NCBI GenBank assembly: GCA_045649105.1
Contig: JAZRPG010000021.1
Span: forward strand, 1 to 21,280
Length of the DNA stretch: 21,280 nt
From: JAZRPG01 sp045649105
GTDB taxonomy: Bacteria > Bacillota > Clostridia > Oscillospirales > JAAYXM01
Direction of reading: 5' to 3'
In this document: positions 1-8,406 of the stretch, one piece after another
Numbering within the stretch: the stretch's first letter is position 1
How the letters are laid out: every line of letters begins with the position of its first letter
The notes under the pieces: model-generated
Databases searched by the model: none
Seen by the model: the letters and a program-made list of their open reading frames with translations, nothing else
Told to the model about the DNA's origin: nothing
Program-made: the position numbers and the translations under genes

Positions 1-67
1 CATATCCTTCCGCGTGAAGGTCCGCAGAAAATGCGGCGCCAATGAGAAGAACACGTACTTTACTCAT
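1..67 (-). CDS. Partial Gfo/Idh/MocA-like oxidoreductase (N-terminus only)
   Basis: Only the first 22 codons are inside the window; the gene continues past the left edge. On the minus strand an ATG at 67 follows a strong ribosome binding site (GGAGGG, 73-78) with 5-nt spacing. The translation begins MSKVRVLLIGAAFSADLHAE, a hydrophobic beta strand running into a glycine/alanine turn and then a helix containing DLHAE. That is how NAD(P)-binding Rossmann folds of the Gfo/Idh/MocA family start, although the second glycine of the usual GxGxxA is replaced by alanine here. A sigma-A type promoter lies at 96-124. Family assignment is an inference from a very short stretch; another Rossmann-fold protein is possible. 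Confidence 0.6.
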   Translation of the reverse strand, partial: MSKVRVLLIGAAFSADLHAEGY

Positions 68-95
68 AATAACCCTCCATCATATATTTTCTTCT

Positions 96-124
96 ATTGT
101 ATATCAAAAAAGTTATTTTAACAA
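96..124 (-). promoter_or_regulatory. Probable sigma-A promoter of the minus-strand gene starting at 67
   Basis: On the minus strand TTGTTA (119-124) is separated by 17 bases from TACAAT (96-101). It sits about 30 bases upstream of the ATG at 67, in a very A/T-rich stretch. Confidence 0.55.
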
Positions 125-180
125 GACATTTTATACAAATATATTTATATTGAATAAAATAATAAAATGCATAAAAAAAC

Positions 181-209
181 TTGATAACTTATTATATGTG
201 CTATATAAT
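181..209 (+). promoter_or_regulatory. Probable sigma-A promoter of the ATP-grasp/PHP/deacetylase/CDF operon
   Basis: TTGATA (181-186), a 17-base spacer and a perfect TATAAT (204-209). Transcription would start near 216, giving a leader of about 30 bases before the proposed start at 246. Confidence 0.75.
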
Positions 210-245
210 GTTACTGTAAAATAAGTAAAAGCGTGGTGATACGCC

Positions 246-1439
246 ATAAACCCCGTAATAATCACAGATGTCAGATACAGAATGAGCCTTCCCGTTATCC
301 GTTCACTCGGGAAGGAAGGACTCAATGTCATCGCGGCTGAGCGCGATATTTGTGACACAAGGCGCGCGCTCGGCTTCTATTCACGATACACCTCGCGCTG
401 TGCACTTCTTCACGATTCAGAGGCGGATGCAGAGCGCTTTTTCTCAGATATCCGCGCATTATCCGAGTCCATGCCTTCGCGCCCCGTGATAATGCCCGTC
501 GGCATGGCAACGCTTCTTGCGCTTTCTAAAAAGTGTGACGAGGTTTCAGAGTTTGCCGACATAGCGATAGCCCCAAACGATTCAATCAGTCTTGCAAATG
601 ACAAATCCCGTCTTATTCCGTTTGCAAAAGAGCTCGGCATTCCCGTCCCGCTCACAACATTCATACGCGAAGGAGAGACGGTCTCCTCCCTTTCGGAAAG
701 AATTCCGTATCCGTGTGTTATCAAGCTCTCTGCGGGTGAGCTTTTGGGGCTTGACCCCCAAAGCAGGTATGCGATAATAAGAAGCCGCGATGAATTCTGC
801 AGCAAATATCCCGTTTTTGCCGCGCATGGCGAGCCCGTTCTTATTCAACAGTATATAGAGGGCGATGGGTACGGCGTATCTGCCGTATTCGGCAAAAATT
901 CAGAGCCGCTTGAAATTTTCTGTCACAGGCGGCTGCGGGAATACCCCGCATCCGGCGGCCCGTCATGCTTCTGCGAAAGCGCAGATTGCCCGGAGCTTGC
1001 CGATTTTGCGATAAAGCTTCTTCGCGCTCTTTCGTGGGTAGGCGTTGCAATGGTTGAGTTTAAGGGCTCTCCCGAAAAAGGCTTTTATCTAATGGAGATA
1101 AACCCGCGTTTCTGGGGAAGCCTTGCGCTCGCGCCGAACTCCGGCTGCAACATCCCGCTTGCGCTTTACCGCGCCGCAAAGGGCGAAACATTACCCCCAT
1201 ATACAAGATTTACTCCGCGGTACAAGGTCGGCCACAGAATGCGTTTCCTTCTTCAGGACATGCTCTCATTCCCTGCATACTTAAAGCGCGCCGACAAAAA
1301 GCTTGCGTTTGCGCTCTCGTTTTTCGGTCAGCTTTTAAACCCGAAAGTGTCAGACGGTGTCCTGTCTTTTTCAGATGCACGGTCTTCATTCCAATATTTA
1401 CGCCAGGCACTAAAGAAAACATCAAGTATCGTGAGGTAG
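246..1439 (+). CDS. ATP-grasp superfamily carboxylate-amine ligase-like protein
   Basis: An ATP-grasp enzyme of the COG3919 type (predicted ATP-dependent ligase); its substrate is unknown. About 397 residues from the start proposed here. An N-terminal Rossmann-like segment (VIITDVRYRMSLPVIRSLG) precedes the ATP-grasp fold. The ATP-binding lysine lies in YPCVIKLS near residue 160, and the Mg-binding acidic/Asn pair lies in LMEINPRFWGS near residues 284-286. The first ATG, at 282, would remove the first beta strand (NPVIITD) that related enzymes keep. In-frame codons go back to a stop at 237-239, and ATA at 246 lies 6 bases after GGTGA (235-239), so I place the start at this non-canonical codon; 282 is the conservative alternative. 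It is first in a tightly packed four-gene operon, 7 bases before the PHP gene. Confidence 0.82.
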   Translation: MNPVIITDVRYRMSLPVIRSLGKEGLNVIAAERDICDTRRALGFYSRYTSRCALLHDSEADAERFFSDIRALSESMPSRPVIMPVGMATLLALSKKCDEVSEFADIAIAPNDSISLANDKSRLIPFAKELGIPVPLTTFIREGETVSSLSERIPYPCVIKLSAGELLGLDPQSRYAIIRSRDEFCSKYPVFAAHGEPVLIQQYIEGDGYGVSAVFGKNSEPLEIFCHRRLREYPASGGPSCFCESADCPELADFAIKLLRALSWVGVAMVEFKGSPEKGFYLMEINPRFWGSLALAPNSGCNIPLALYRAAKGETLPPYTRFTPRYKVGHRMRFLLQDMLSFPAYLKRADKKLAFALSFFGQLLNPKVSDGVLSFSDARSSFQYLRQALKKTSSIVR

Positions 1440-1446
1440 ATTCCCG

Positions 1447-2223
1447 ATGAAATTTGATTTACACGTGCATACAAGCAGTTCATACGACTCAAAAATGAGT
1501 GTTGATACAATGATTGATGAAGCACGCAAAAAAGGCCTGTCCGGCGTTGCCGTGACAGACCATAATGTTTTCCGCAAAATTTCGTCCACCGATAACTTTT
1601 ACATTATTCCGGCGTGTGAATTTTCAACAGACGCCGGACATCTTGTAGTGTATTTCCAGAAATCACATATAAACGAACGCCTGCCGCGTGACAGAAACGG
1701 GCGTTTTTTCTGGCGCGACATATGCAAATTTGCACATGACCAGGGTGCACTCGTCTTTCTCGCGCATCCGTTTTCTCCGGAAAAGTCACGCTCGGAAAGC
1801 CTGTTTTCGGATATCGACGGCATTGAAATACAGAATTCACGCGTTGTGCACTCTCGCATAAAGTGCGCAAATCAAAAGGCAATAAATCTTGCAAAAAAGC
1901 TCGGGAAGCCGTTCTCTGCAGGAAGCGATGCCCACTGTCCGCAGGAGCTCGGCACCTCGTACTGGGAATGCGACATTCCGGAGAGCGCCATGTCCGAGCC
2001 GGATTTTGAGGAGAGGCTTAAGGCAGCCCTTCTTTCGGGAAACGGGCGCGTGTTTGCAGGTTGCGCCCCAAAGCGCACGGTCACTCTCTGTAAAATGCGT
2101 GCATACATGAGGCTCAGGCTCTACGGTGCCGCCGCAAGAGCCTTTATAAAGCTTATTATATGCACACTTTTCTCCCCGTTTGCGCGCGTCAAAGACGGTG
2201 AATATCTTAATCTGAAAGGATAG
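1447..2223 (+). CDS. PHP-domain metal-dependent phosphoesterase
   Basis: A 258-residue PHP (polymerase and histidinol phosphatase) protein, a metal-dependent hydrolase of the TrpH/YciV-like class; the substrate is not predictable. Metal-binding motifs in order: DLHVHTSSSYDSK (H6, H8), AVTDHN (D38, H39), CEFS (E58), GHLVVYF (H65), FLAHPFS (H107) and SAGSDAHCPQELG (D161, H163). This is the full set expected of an active PHP site. The last 35 residues include a basic, hydrophobic stretch (LIICTLFSPF) that may contact a membrane or a partner. The ATG follows GAGGT (1433-1437) with 9-base spacing. The gene lies 7 bases after the ATP-grasp gene and 5 bases before the deacetylase gene, so translation is probably coupled. 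Confidence 0.9.
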   Translation: MKFDLHVHTSSSYDSKMSVDTMIDEARKKGLSGVAVTDHNVFRKISSTDNFYIIPACEFSTDAGHLVVYFQKSHINERLPRDRNGRFFWRDICKFAHDQGALVFLAHPFSPEKSRSESLFSDIDGIEIQNSRVVHSRIKCANQKAINLAKKLGKPFSAGSDAHCPQELGTSYWECDIPESAMSEPDFEERLKAALLSGNGRVFAGCAPKRTVTLCKMRAYMRLRLYGAAARAFIKLIICTLFSPFARVKDGEYLNLKG

Positions 2224-2228
2224 CTTAT

Positions 2229-3614
2229 ATGTTTATATACGATATGGCACGGCGCGTAAAAAGCGTCATAAAGGATTATAAGAAACAGCACGACTGCGAA
2301 TTCCTCTCTCCTGTCCGCCGCATAGAGCGCACAGCCCCCGTTGCCGGACGCCGCATATGCGCAATGACGTTTGACGACGGGCCGAGTGATATTGAGACAA
2401 ATCCGCGCATTTCAGACGACGGGCTTACTCTCTCACTACTAAAAACTCTTGAGAGCTTCGGCGCAAGGGGGACTTTTGATGTAATAGGCACCACGGAGGA
2501 TAACTACCCCGACATTCCCGGAAAGCACGGCTCATTTTCCTGGGGCGGCATGAAGTACGACCACTATCCCGACATTGACAAAGACCTGCGCGGCGGTGCA
2601 AAAAACAGACCTGACCTCATCGCACGCATACTTGAGGGCGGGCACGAAATTACAAACCACGGCTACCGTCATATTCTTTTCGGCCATCCCAAGCTCGTTT
2701 ACGGAGCGCGCGCATGCTTTAAAAACGTGCATGAAGTAATAGATGATATAATGACACTCCAGACGCTTCTTTATAAAAATCACGGCTACGAGATGCGCCT
2801 CGGACGCCCGCCGCACTATGTAGACAAAATCCCCGACGGGAAGAATTCATATGACGCATACCGCTACGCAGGGTACCAGTATCTCGCGGCAAGCTTTGAC
2901 GGCGGCGGGTGGCACCCGTCATGCGGAGACACAAAAAAGGATGCCGATGCAATGGTTGAGCCTTTAAAAGCCGCTCTTGCAAAGAATGCCGACGCGCTCA
3001 ACGGACAGATAATATTCCAGAAGGACGGGTTCAGCATGTCGCGCCATACGCCGGTTGCAGAGGCGCTTCCGCTTCAGCTTCAGGTTCTTTCGGACTACGG
3101 CTATGAGGTTGTGACGGTAAGCGAGCTTCTCGCCGCAAGCCCTTTTACGGATGTCGTGTGTGACGATGCCGCCGCCCTTGCAAATGCCGGATATACGGTA
3201 GCATACAGAAACAATTCACTCCTTCCCGGGCGCGCGCTCACCTTCGGCGAGCTTGTTATGATGAGCGCACCGCCTAAGGAAATGCTCTCTGCATACCACC
3301 GTCTTGCGGACAATGGCTTTTTGACAGATACATTCGATGTTTCAGGAGTTTCTAAATACGGCATATCTCCCAAGCACCCATATTTTCTCGCATATGAGCA
3401 CGCCCTTTCACACGGTGCGCTCAAGGCCGGAAACCCTGACGGATTACGATGCAAAACACCCGTTACGGGCGAGATTTTCAAAGAATATCTTGCAAAAATT
3501 GCCCCCGGCTATGAATGCGGGATAAAGAGCGGGGCTCTTACGCGTGCCGATGCATTTCCGCATCTGCGCCGCGCGCTTCTCACTCCGGACACGGAAGAAA
3601 GTGATATTAAATGA
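2229..3614 (+). CDS. Polysaccharide deacetylase-like (NodB/CE4) protein with C-terminal SLH-like repeats
   Basis: 461 residues. Residues 43-200 form a NodB/CE4 homology domain with motif 1 TFDDGPS (D49, D50), motif 2 NHGYRH (H144, H148 as metal ligands) and motif 3 RPPHY (194-198). The family removes acyl groups from amino sugars of peptidoglycan or exopolysaccharide. Long insertions between motifs 1 and 2 make it a divergent member. Residues 306-352 (starting FTDV and ending in an LTFGEL segment) and about 384-430 resemble degenerate surface-layer homology repeats. No signal peptide or N-terminal membrane segment is visible, which is odd for an envelope enzyme. The ATG at 2229 lies 5 bases after the PHP stop, with AAAGGA just upstream. 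The stop overlaps the next gene's start (ATGA). The deacetylase domain is secure; the SLH assignment is tentative. Confidence 0.83.
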   Translation: MFIYDMARRVKSVIKDYKKQHDCEFLSPVRRIERTAPVAGRRICAMTFDDGPSDIETNPRISDDGLTLSLLKTLESFGARGTFDVIGTTEDNYPDIPGKHGSFSWGGMKYDHYPDIDKDLRGGAKNRPDLIARILEGGHEITNHGYRHILFGHPKLVYGARACFKNVHEVIDDIMTLQTLLYKNHGYEMRLGRPPHYVDKIPDGKNSYDAYRYAGYQYLAASFDGGGWHPSCGDTKKDADAMVEPLKAALAKNADALNGQIIFQKDGFSMSRHTPVAEALPLQLQVLSDYGYEVVTVSELLAASPFTDVVCDDAAALANAGYTVAYRNNSLLPGRALTFGELVMMSAPPKEMLSAYHRLADNGFLTDTFDVSGVSKYGISPKHPYFLAYEHALSHGALKAGNPDGLRCKTPVTGEIFKEYLAKIAPGYECGIKSGALTRADAFPHLRRALLTPDTEESDIK

Positions 3615-4774
3615 CTCAGCTTATAATACGCCTGTTTATAAAGAACGCAGACAACACATCAAACCCCGCCGTGCGCGCAAAATACGGCATTGTAGGCAGC
3701 GTCGTCGGCATTGTCTGCAATCTCCTTCTCGCCGCGCTTAAATTTGTGCTCGGCACCGTATCAAACAGTATTTCGGTAACTGCAGACGCTGTCAATAACT
3801 TATCCGACACAGCATCTTCGGCAGTTACGCTTATCGGCTTCCGCTTATCGTCAAAGCCTGCTGACCGCGAGCACCCCTTCGGCCATGGAAGGCTTGAGTA
3901 TGTCTGCGGTCTTGTTATTGCATTTTTTATACTCATTGTCGGCTTTGAGATTTTAAAGGGCTCATTTTCCCGTATATTCAGCGATGAACATGTGCTGTAT
4001 AACCCCATTGTAGTTGTCGGACTGATTATATCGATACTCGTAAAGTTCTGGATGACCGGATTCAACAGAACAATCGGCAAAAAAATCTCATCTGCTGCGA
4101 TGCATGCCGTTGCGGCAGACAGCATCTCCGATGCAATGAGCACGGGAGTTACCCTGCTTGCGGTTATTGCAGCAAACTTCACTGCTCTGCCGGTCGACGG
4201 ATATGTCGGAATCATTGTAAGTGCGTTCGTAATTTATTCGGGCGTAAATATAATACGCGATACATTAAGCCCGCTTCTCGGAAGGGCGCCTGATGCCGAT
4301 ATCGTCAGAAAAATACGCGATACCGTGCTCGGGCACGACAAAATACTCGGGATACATGACCTCATTGTTCATGAATACGGGCCCGGGCGCATATTTGCGT
4401 CTCTCCACGCAGAAGTCTCATCAAAAGAAGACATAATGGAAAGCCACTCGATTATCGACCACATAGAAAGCGATATATCGGAGCGTCTCGGTATAGAAAT
4501 TCTTATACACATGGACCCGCTTGAGGTTGAATGCAGCGAGACATGCCGCATCCGTGACGAGGTTTCGCTTGCCGTAAAGGCACTTGACGAATCGTTTGAT
4601 ATGCACGATTTCCGCATAGTACCAAACGGAGAGCACAAGAATCTTATTTTTGATGTTGCAATCCCGATTGACTATCCCGCGCCGGACAGCGTTGTTTCGG
4701 ACATGATAAATACCTCAGTGTCGGCGCTTGACATGTCATACATTGTCAAGGCTACGATAGACAGGGTAATATAA
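3611..4774 (+). CDS. Cation diffusion facilitator (CDF) family transporter
   Basis: 387 residues, an inner-membrane divalent cation/proton antiporter. About six membrane segments lie in the first 216 residues (near 25-48, 54-80, 95-115, 130-150, 175-195, 198-216). Site-A residues are D59 and D66 in TADAVNNLSD, with D170 and D174 in AADSISD. The signature DREHPFGHGRLEY follows membrane segment 2. The NNLSD form of the motif is common in Firmicutes CDFs, and the metal (Zn, Mn or Fe) cannot be assigned from it. The cytosolic tail is unusually long (about 165 residues) and looks like two successive ferredoxin-like CDF C-terminal domains. It overlaps the deacetylase gene by 4 bases (ATGA) and is last in the operon, followed by a strong terminator. 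Confidence 0.93.
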   Translation: MTQLIIRLFIKNADNTSNPAVRAKYGIVGSVVGIVCNLLLAALKFVLGTVSNSISVTADAVNNLSDTASSAVTLIGFRLSSKPADREHPFGHGRLEYVCGLVIAFFILIVGFEILKGSFSRIFSDEHVLYNPIVVVGLIISILVKFWMTGFNRTIGKKISSAAMHAVAADSISDAMSTGVTLLAVIAANFTALPVDGYVGIIVSAFVIYSGVNIIRDTLSPLLGRAPDADIVRKIRDTVLGHDKILGIHDLIVHEYGPGRIFASLHAEVSSKEDIMESHSIIDHIESDISERLGIEILIHMDPLEVECSETCRIRDEVSLAVKALDESFDMHDFRIVPNGEHKNLIFDVAIPIDYPAPDSVVSDMINTSVSALDMSYIVKATIDRVI

Positions 4775-4805
4775 AGATAACCGCCGTACGGCGGTTATCT
4801 TTTTT
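4773..4805 (+). terminator. Rho-independent terminator of the ATP-grasp/CDF operon
   Basis: A perfect palindrome (AGATAACCGCC, GTAC, GGCGGTTATCT; 4775-4800) overlaps the stop codon region of the CDF gene and ends in six Ts (4800-4805). Confidence 0.92.
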
Positions 4806-4816
4806 AAGACACATTT

Positions 4817-4860
4817 AAAAATGCACCTTAAAAGCAAATTGACTTTTAAGGTGCATTTTT
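4817..4860 (-). terminator. Terminator at the end of addA (probably bidirectional)
   Basis: An 18-bp perfect stem (4817-4834 with 4843-4860) and an 8-base loop, directly after the addA stop codon. The A/T pairs at the stem base give a run of Ts on either strand, so it could also back up the plus-strand terminator. Confidence 0.85.
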
Positions 4861-7800
4861 CTATACTTCTATCCACTCTCCGCGTGAGACGAGGTAAAGC
4901 ACGAGGCGCCGGGGCTCAGTCCCCGTCATCTCATTTAGTGCACGCTTATATATTCCGAGCTGTTCTTCATATTTTCTGAGTGTTCTTCCCTCCGGTCTTG
5001 CGGCATCCGTCTTGAAATCAAGCACCGTTACTCCGTCCTCATCCTCAAAATACATATCGATTACACCCTGGACGAGCACTTTCTCATCCGAAAGCCCCTC
5101 ATCTCCGAGAACTTCATCTGCAGGCAGGAGCACGGAAAATTTAAACTCACGCACTACTTCCTTTGCCGCCTGCATGCGTTTTCCGAGCTCCGATGTTACA
5201 AACCGTGTAATCCTCTCAGGGTCAACTGATTCATACTGCTTTTTTGTCAGATATTTTTCCTCAAAAAGCCTCAGAAGCTCCGCTCTTGCACCATCGACAT
5301 CGCCGCACCTGGAGAAGTCGGAAAACTGCATCGCCATATGCAGTGCGACGCCTTTCTCTGCCGCGTTAAGCTCACGCTCACGCATAAACCGAGGACGCGA
5401 GAGGCGCCTTCTGCGCGGCTCTTTCCCCTCTTTGATATCTCCAAGTCCCGTTGCGGTTACCTTTGATGGCGAGGTCTCTGCCGCGCGCGGCCCGCTTTCC
5501 GATTTAAACCTGCGCCCTAATTCTTCCGCGTCAATTTCCGTGCCCGTTTTAATCTCAAGCGAAGCGGAAGGACCCGCCTCCGGAATCTCCGCTTCTGCCT
5601 TAAGTACGCTTACCTTTATGTTGCACGGCGCGCCAAGCTCCGGAAGAGGAAGCCCTGCATATTTATAAAGCGGAGCGCCTGACACCGAATTCAGAACAGG
5701 CAGCATAAACCACGCAAGCGTTCCGAAGCTGCTTTGCAGAGCATCCGAAATAAGCTCGGAATACGGGTTTTCCTCTACACGCTTTGTAATCATACCTGCC
5801 GCGTTTTCACTTGAACATACTATATAAAGCTTTTCTCTCGCGCGGGTCATGGCGACATAAAGTATGCGCAGCTCCTCACTCCTCATCTCGTCAACTCTCG
5901 CCCTTGCAATAACATCGCGCGCAAGTGTCGAGCTTTCGCAGGACCTTGCCTCATCATGATAGCGCATGCCTATACCAAATGTCGGGTGCATAAGCACAGA
6001 GCTCTTTATATCATCAAGATTAAAGTTTCTTATGCTGTTTCCGAGAAATACAACAGGAAACTCAAGCCCCTTTGACTTATGTATCGTCATAATCCTTACC
6101 GCGTCCGCGGCATATGCCGCCGGTGCCGGGACATCACTCCCGCGCTCATGGAGCTTTACAATATATGAAATAAATTTATATAATCCGTGATACCCCGACT
6201 TTTCGAAATCGCGTGCGCACTTATAAAACTCTATCAGGTTTTTCTGACGGATTTCGCCGTTTTTCATTGCACCGAACATGCCGAGCGCGTTTGTTCTGTT
6301 GTATATCTCCCAAACAAGCGCATCTGCCGGCATTCCTGCCGCAAGTGTTCTCAGCTCTCCGAGCAGTGAAAGAAACTCACCGCATTTTTTCGCAGTTTCG
6401 CCATCCTCACGCGAGAGCTTGCGCATCGCATTTATCAGAGCACCATCGCCTGCCCGGCGAATCCTGCAAAAGTCGTCCGCCGTGTATCCGAAAAGCGGCG
6501 AACGGAGCACCGAGAGCAGCGGAATATCCGACAGAGGATTATCCACTACCGACAGCATTGAGACAATTACCTTTACCTCAACCTTTGCAAGAAGGCCCTC
6601 TGCGCGCGGAGACACAAAAGGAATCCCGAACGAAGACAATTCCCGCTCGTAATGTTCGGCAGCCGTTGCTGCAGAGCGGAGCAGAATCGCAAAGTCGCCA
6701 TAGGTCACCCGCCGTCTGACTCCGTCCTTATCGTAAATCTCATATCCCGAATCGACAAGCCATCGTATCTTTTTCGCGATATATACCGACTCACACTCAT
6801 TGGCACCTATCCCGGAACCTGTATCTCTGTCGAGAAGAACAAGCTCTGTCACGCTATCTCCGCTCTCATCAACGGGGATTCCGTCGCGCGGGATAAGCTG
6901 CTCACGCTCTGTATAATCAACTCCGCCGAGCTTCTCTGTCATCATCGCGGAAAACATACCGTTTGCCGCGTCAAGCACTTCACTGCGCGAGCGGAAATTC
7001 CTCGACAGTGTTATGTATTTTGCCTCACTCGGCAACGCATCCTCATAGCGCTTGAAGCTCTTGTATTTTTTCATGAATATAGACGGGTCTGCAAGGCGGA
7101 AGCTGTATATCGACTGCTTCACATCGCCGACCATAACTATATTATTCTCATCTCTTGATACTGCACGGAATATTATATCCTGGACATTATTACTGTCCTG
7201 AAACTCGTCTAAAAGTATCTCGCAGAAATTTTTTGATACTTCCCGCCCCGTCTCACTCGGAATAACCTCATCGTGCTCCTCATCATACTGCTCCACCAGA
7301 AGCTCCACTGCAAGATGCTCAAGGTCAGAATAGTCAAGCACGCCGCGACGGCGCTTTTCCTCCGAGAAACGCACCGAAAGCTCCGACGCAAGAGCGCACA
7401 GCTCCCTTACATATTTCCCTACGGCGCGCAGCTCCTCAAGAAGTACCGCAGAGGCTTCCGGCATGTATTTTGTGACTATATCCTCTATACCCTTCTTCGT
7501 CTGTTTGCGGAGTGATTTCACCCGCTCCGGTATCGTCTTATCACTAAGCGAACGCGAGGACGGAAGCCTTCCGAATTCAAGCTCCGTCAGTGATGCGTAC
7601 ATATCGTCCCAGTTATCTTTACGCGCCGACACAAGCAAGGCTATGTCATCACTTATAACTTCCCCGTAAAGCGCCTGTGCCTCAGCATTATCTGATACTT
7701 CTTCCTGCAGAAGCGTCATACCGCGCACAAGACGGGAAAGGCGCTCATCCGCCTCTTTCTTTGCATATTCTCCCCAACGCGTGCGGCATATATCATCCTC

Positions 7801-8406
7801 ATCACACATTGCGTACATATCTGCCGCTGCGGCAAGCCACCGCTCGGGGTACGGGTGGCTCTTGCTCTTTTCTGACAGCTCACGCACGGCATTTAAAAGA
7901 GGTGCATCACTTCTTGCTCCGCTCATATACTCGGAAAGCTCGGCAAATTCACGGCTTCCCTCTGTATACTTATCTTCTATAAGCTCCTGCAAAATTTCGT
8001 CAGATATTATCTTCCCCTCATGCTCATCAAGCACGCGAAAACCGCCGGAAAGGCCGGGCGCCGTCCCATAATTTCTCAATATCCATGTGCAGAAGGAATG
8101 CACCGTTGATATACGCGCATTTGAGACAAGCGCAAGCTGGCGTCTTAAGTGCTTGTCGCCGACATTAACGGAAATTCTTTCATACAGCGCGTCTGTTATC
8201 TTTCGCCGCAGCTCAGATGCGGCAGCCTTTGTGTATGTGATTATAAGAAACTCGGTTATATCGCGCTTTTCGTCCTCAATCCGCCGCAGAAGCCGCTCCA
8301 CAAGCACTGCCGTCTTCCCCGAGCCTGCCGCCGCTGATACGAGAAGCGAGCTTCCGCGCGACTCAATAGCACGAAGCTGGTCCTCTGTCCACTTTACGCT
8401 ACTCAT
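4861..8406 (-). CDS. addA: AddA, helicase/nuclease subunit of AddAB
   Basis: ATP-dependent helicase and exonuclease subunit that, with AddB, resects double-strand breaks up to Chi and prepares 3' ends for RecA. 1181 residues from ATG 8406, the usual length. UvrD-type helicase motifs in order: Walker A SAAAGSGKT (about 25-32), LLDEFQDSN (motif II, near 400), MVGDVKQSIYSFR (III), MTIHKSKGLEFP (V) and YVAMTRAREKLY (VI). The RecB-type nuclease motif VLDFKTD lies at about 1128-1134, followed by YEEQLGIYKRAL. A GTG at 8412 is also in frame, but AGGTGA lies only 6-7 bases before ATG 8406 and would touch the GTG, so ATG is preferred. It overlaps the addB stop by 8 bases, which suggests translational coupling. 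Confidence 0.97.
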   Translation of the reverse strand: MSSVKWTEDQLRAIESRGSSLLVSAAAGSGKTAVLVERLLRRIEDEKRDITEFLIITYTKAAASELRRKITDALYERISVNVGDKHLRRQLALVSNARISTVHSFCTWILRNYGTAPGLSGGFRVLDEHEGKIISDEILQELIEDKYTEGSREFAELSEYMSGARSDAPLLNAVRELSEKSKSHPYPERWLAAAADMYAMCDEDDICRTRWGEYAKKEADERLSRLVRGMTLLQEEVSDNAEAQALYGEVISDDIALLVSARKDNWDDMYASLTELEFGRLPSSRSLSDKTIPERVKSLRKQTKKGIEDIVTKYMPEASAVLLEELRAVGKYVRELCALASELSVRFSEEKRRRGVLDYSDLEHLAVELLVEQYDEEHDEVIPSETGREVSKNFCEILLDEFQDSNNVQDIIFRAVSRDENNIVMVGDVKQSIYSFRLADPSIFMKKYKSFKRYEDALPSEAKYITLSRNFRSRSEVLDAANGMFSAMMTEKLGGVDYTEREQLIPRDGIPVDESGDSVTELVLLDRDTGSGIGANECESVYIAKKIRWLVDSGYEIYDKDGVRRRVTYGDFAILLRSAATAAEHYERELSSFGIPFVSPRAEGLLAKVEVKVIVSMLSVVDNPLSDIPLLSVLRSPLFGYTADDFCRIRRAGDGALINAMRKLSREDGETAKKCGEFLSLLGELRTLAAGMPADALVWEIYNRTNALGMFGAMKNGEIRQKNLIEFYKCARDFEKSGYHGLYKFISYIVKLHERGSDVPAPAAYAADAVRIMTIHKSKGLEFPVVFLGNSIRNFNLDDIKSSVLMHPTFGIGMRYHDEARSCESSTLARDVIARARVDEMRSEELRILYVAMTRAREKLYIVCSSENAAGMITKRVEENPYSELISDALQSSFGTLAWFMLPVLNSVSGAPLYKYAGLPLPELGAPCNIKVSVLKAEAEIPEAGPSASLEIKTGTEIDAEELGRRFKSESGPRAAETSPSKVTATGLGDIKEGKEPRRRRLSRPRFMRERELNAAEKGVALHMAMQFSDFSRCGDVDGARAELLRLFEEKYLTKKQYESVDPERITRFVTSELGKRMQAAKEVVREFKFSVLLPADEVLGDEGLSDEKVLVQGVIDMYFEDEDGVTVLDFKTDAARPEGRTLRKYEEQLGIYKRALNEMTGTEPRRLVLYLVSRGEWIEV

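Noticed and set aside
42..224. A 60-codon plus-strand reading frame in the left intergenic region
   Set aside because: Its composition is that of A/T-rich promoter DNA, it overlaps the minus-strand gene start and two promoters, and it has no convincing ribosome binding site.
3616..4215. A 199-codon minus-strand reading frame opposite the CDF gene
   Set aside because: It is a shadow of a well-supported gene, without a recognisable domain or ribosome binding site.
5012..5668. A 218-codon plus-strand reading frame inside addA
   Set aside because: Low-complexity Ser/Pro/Arg-rich translation caused by the codon bias of addA on the other strand.
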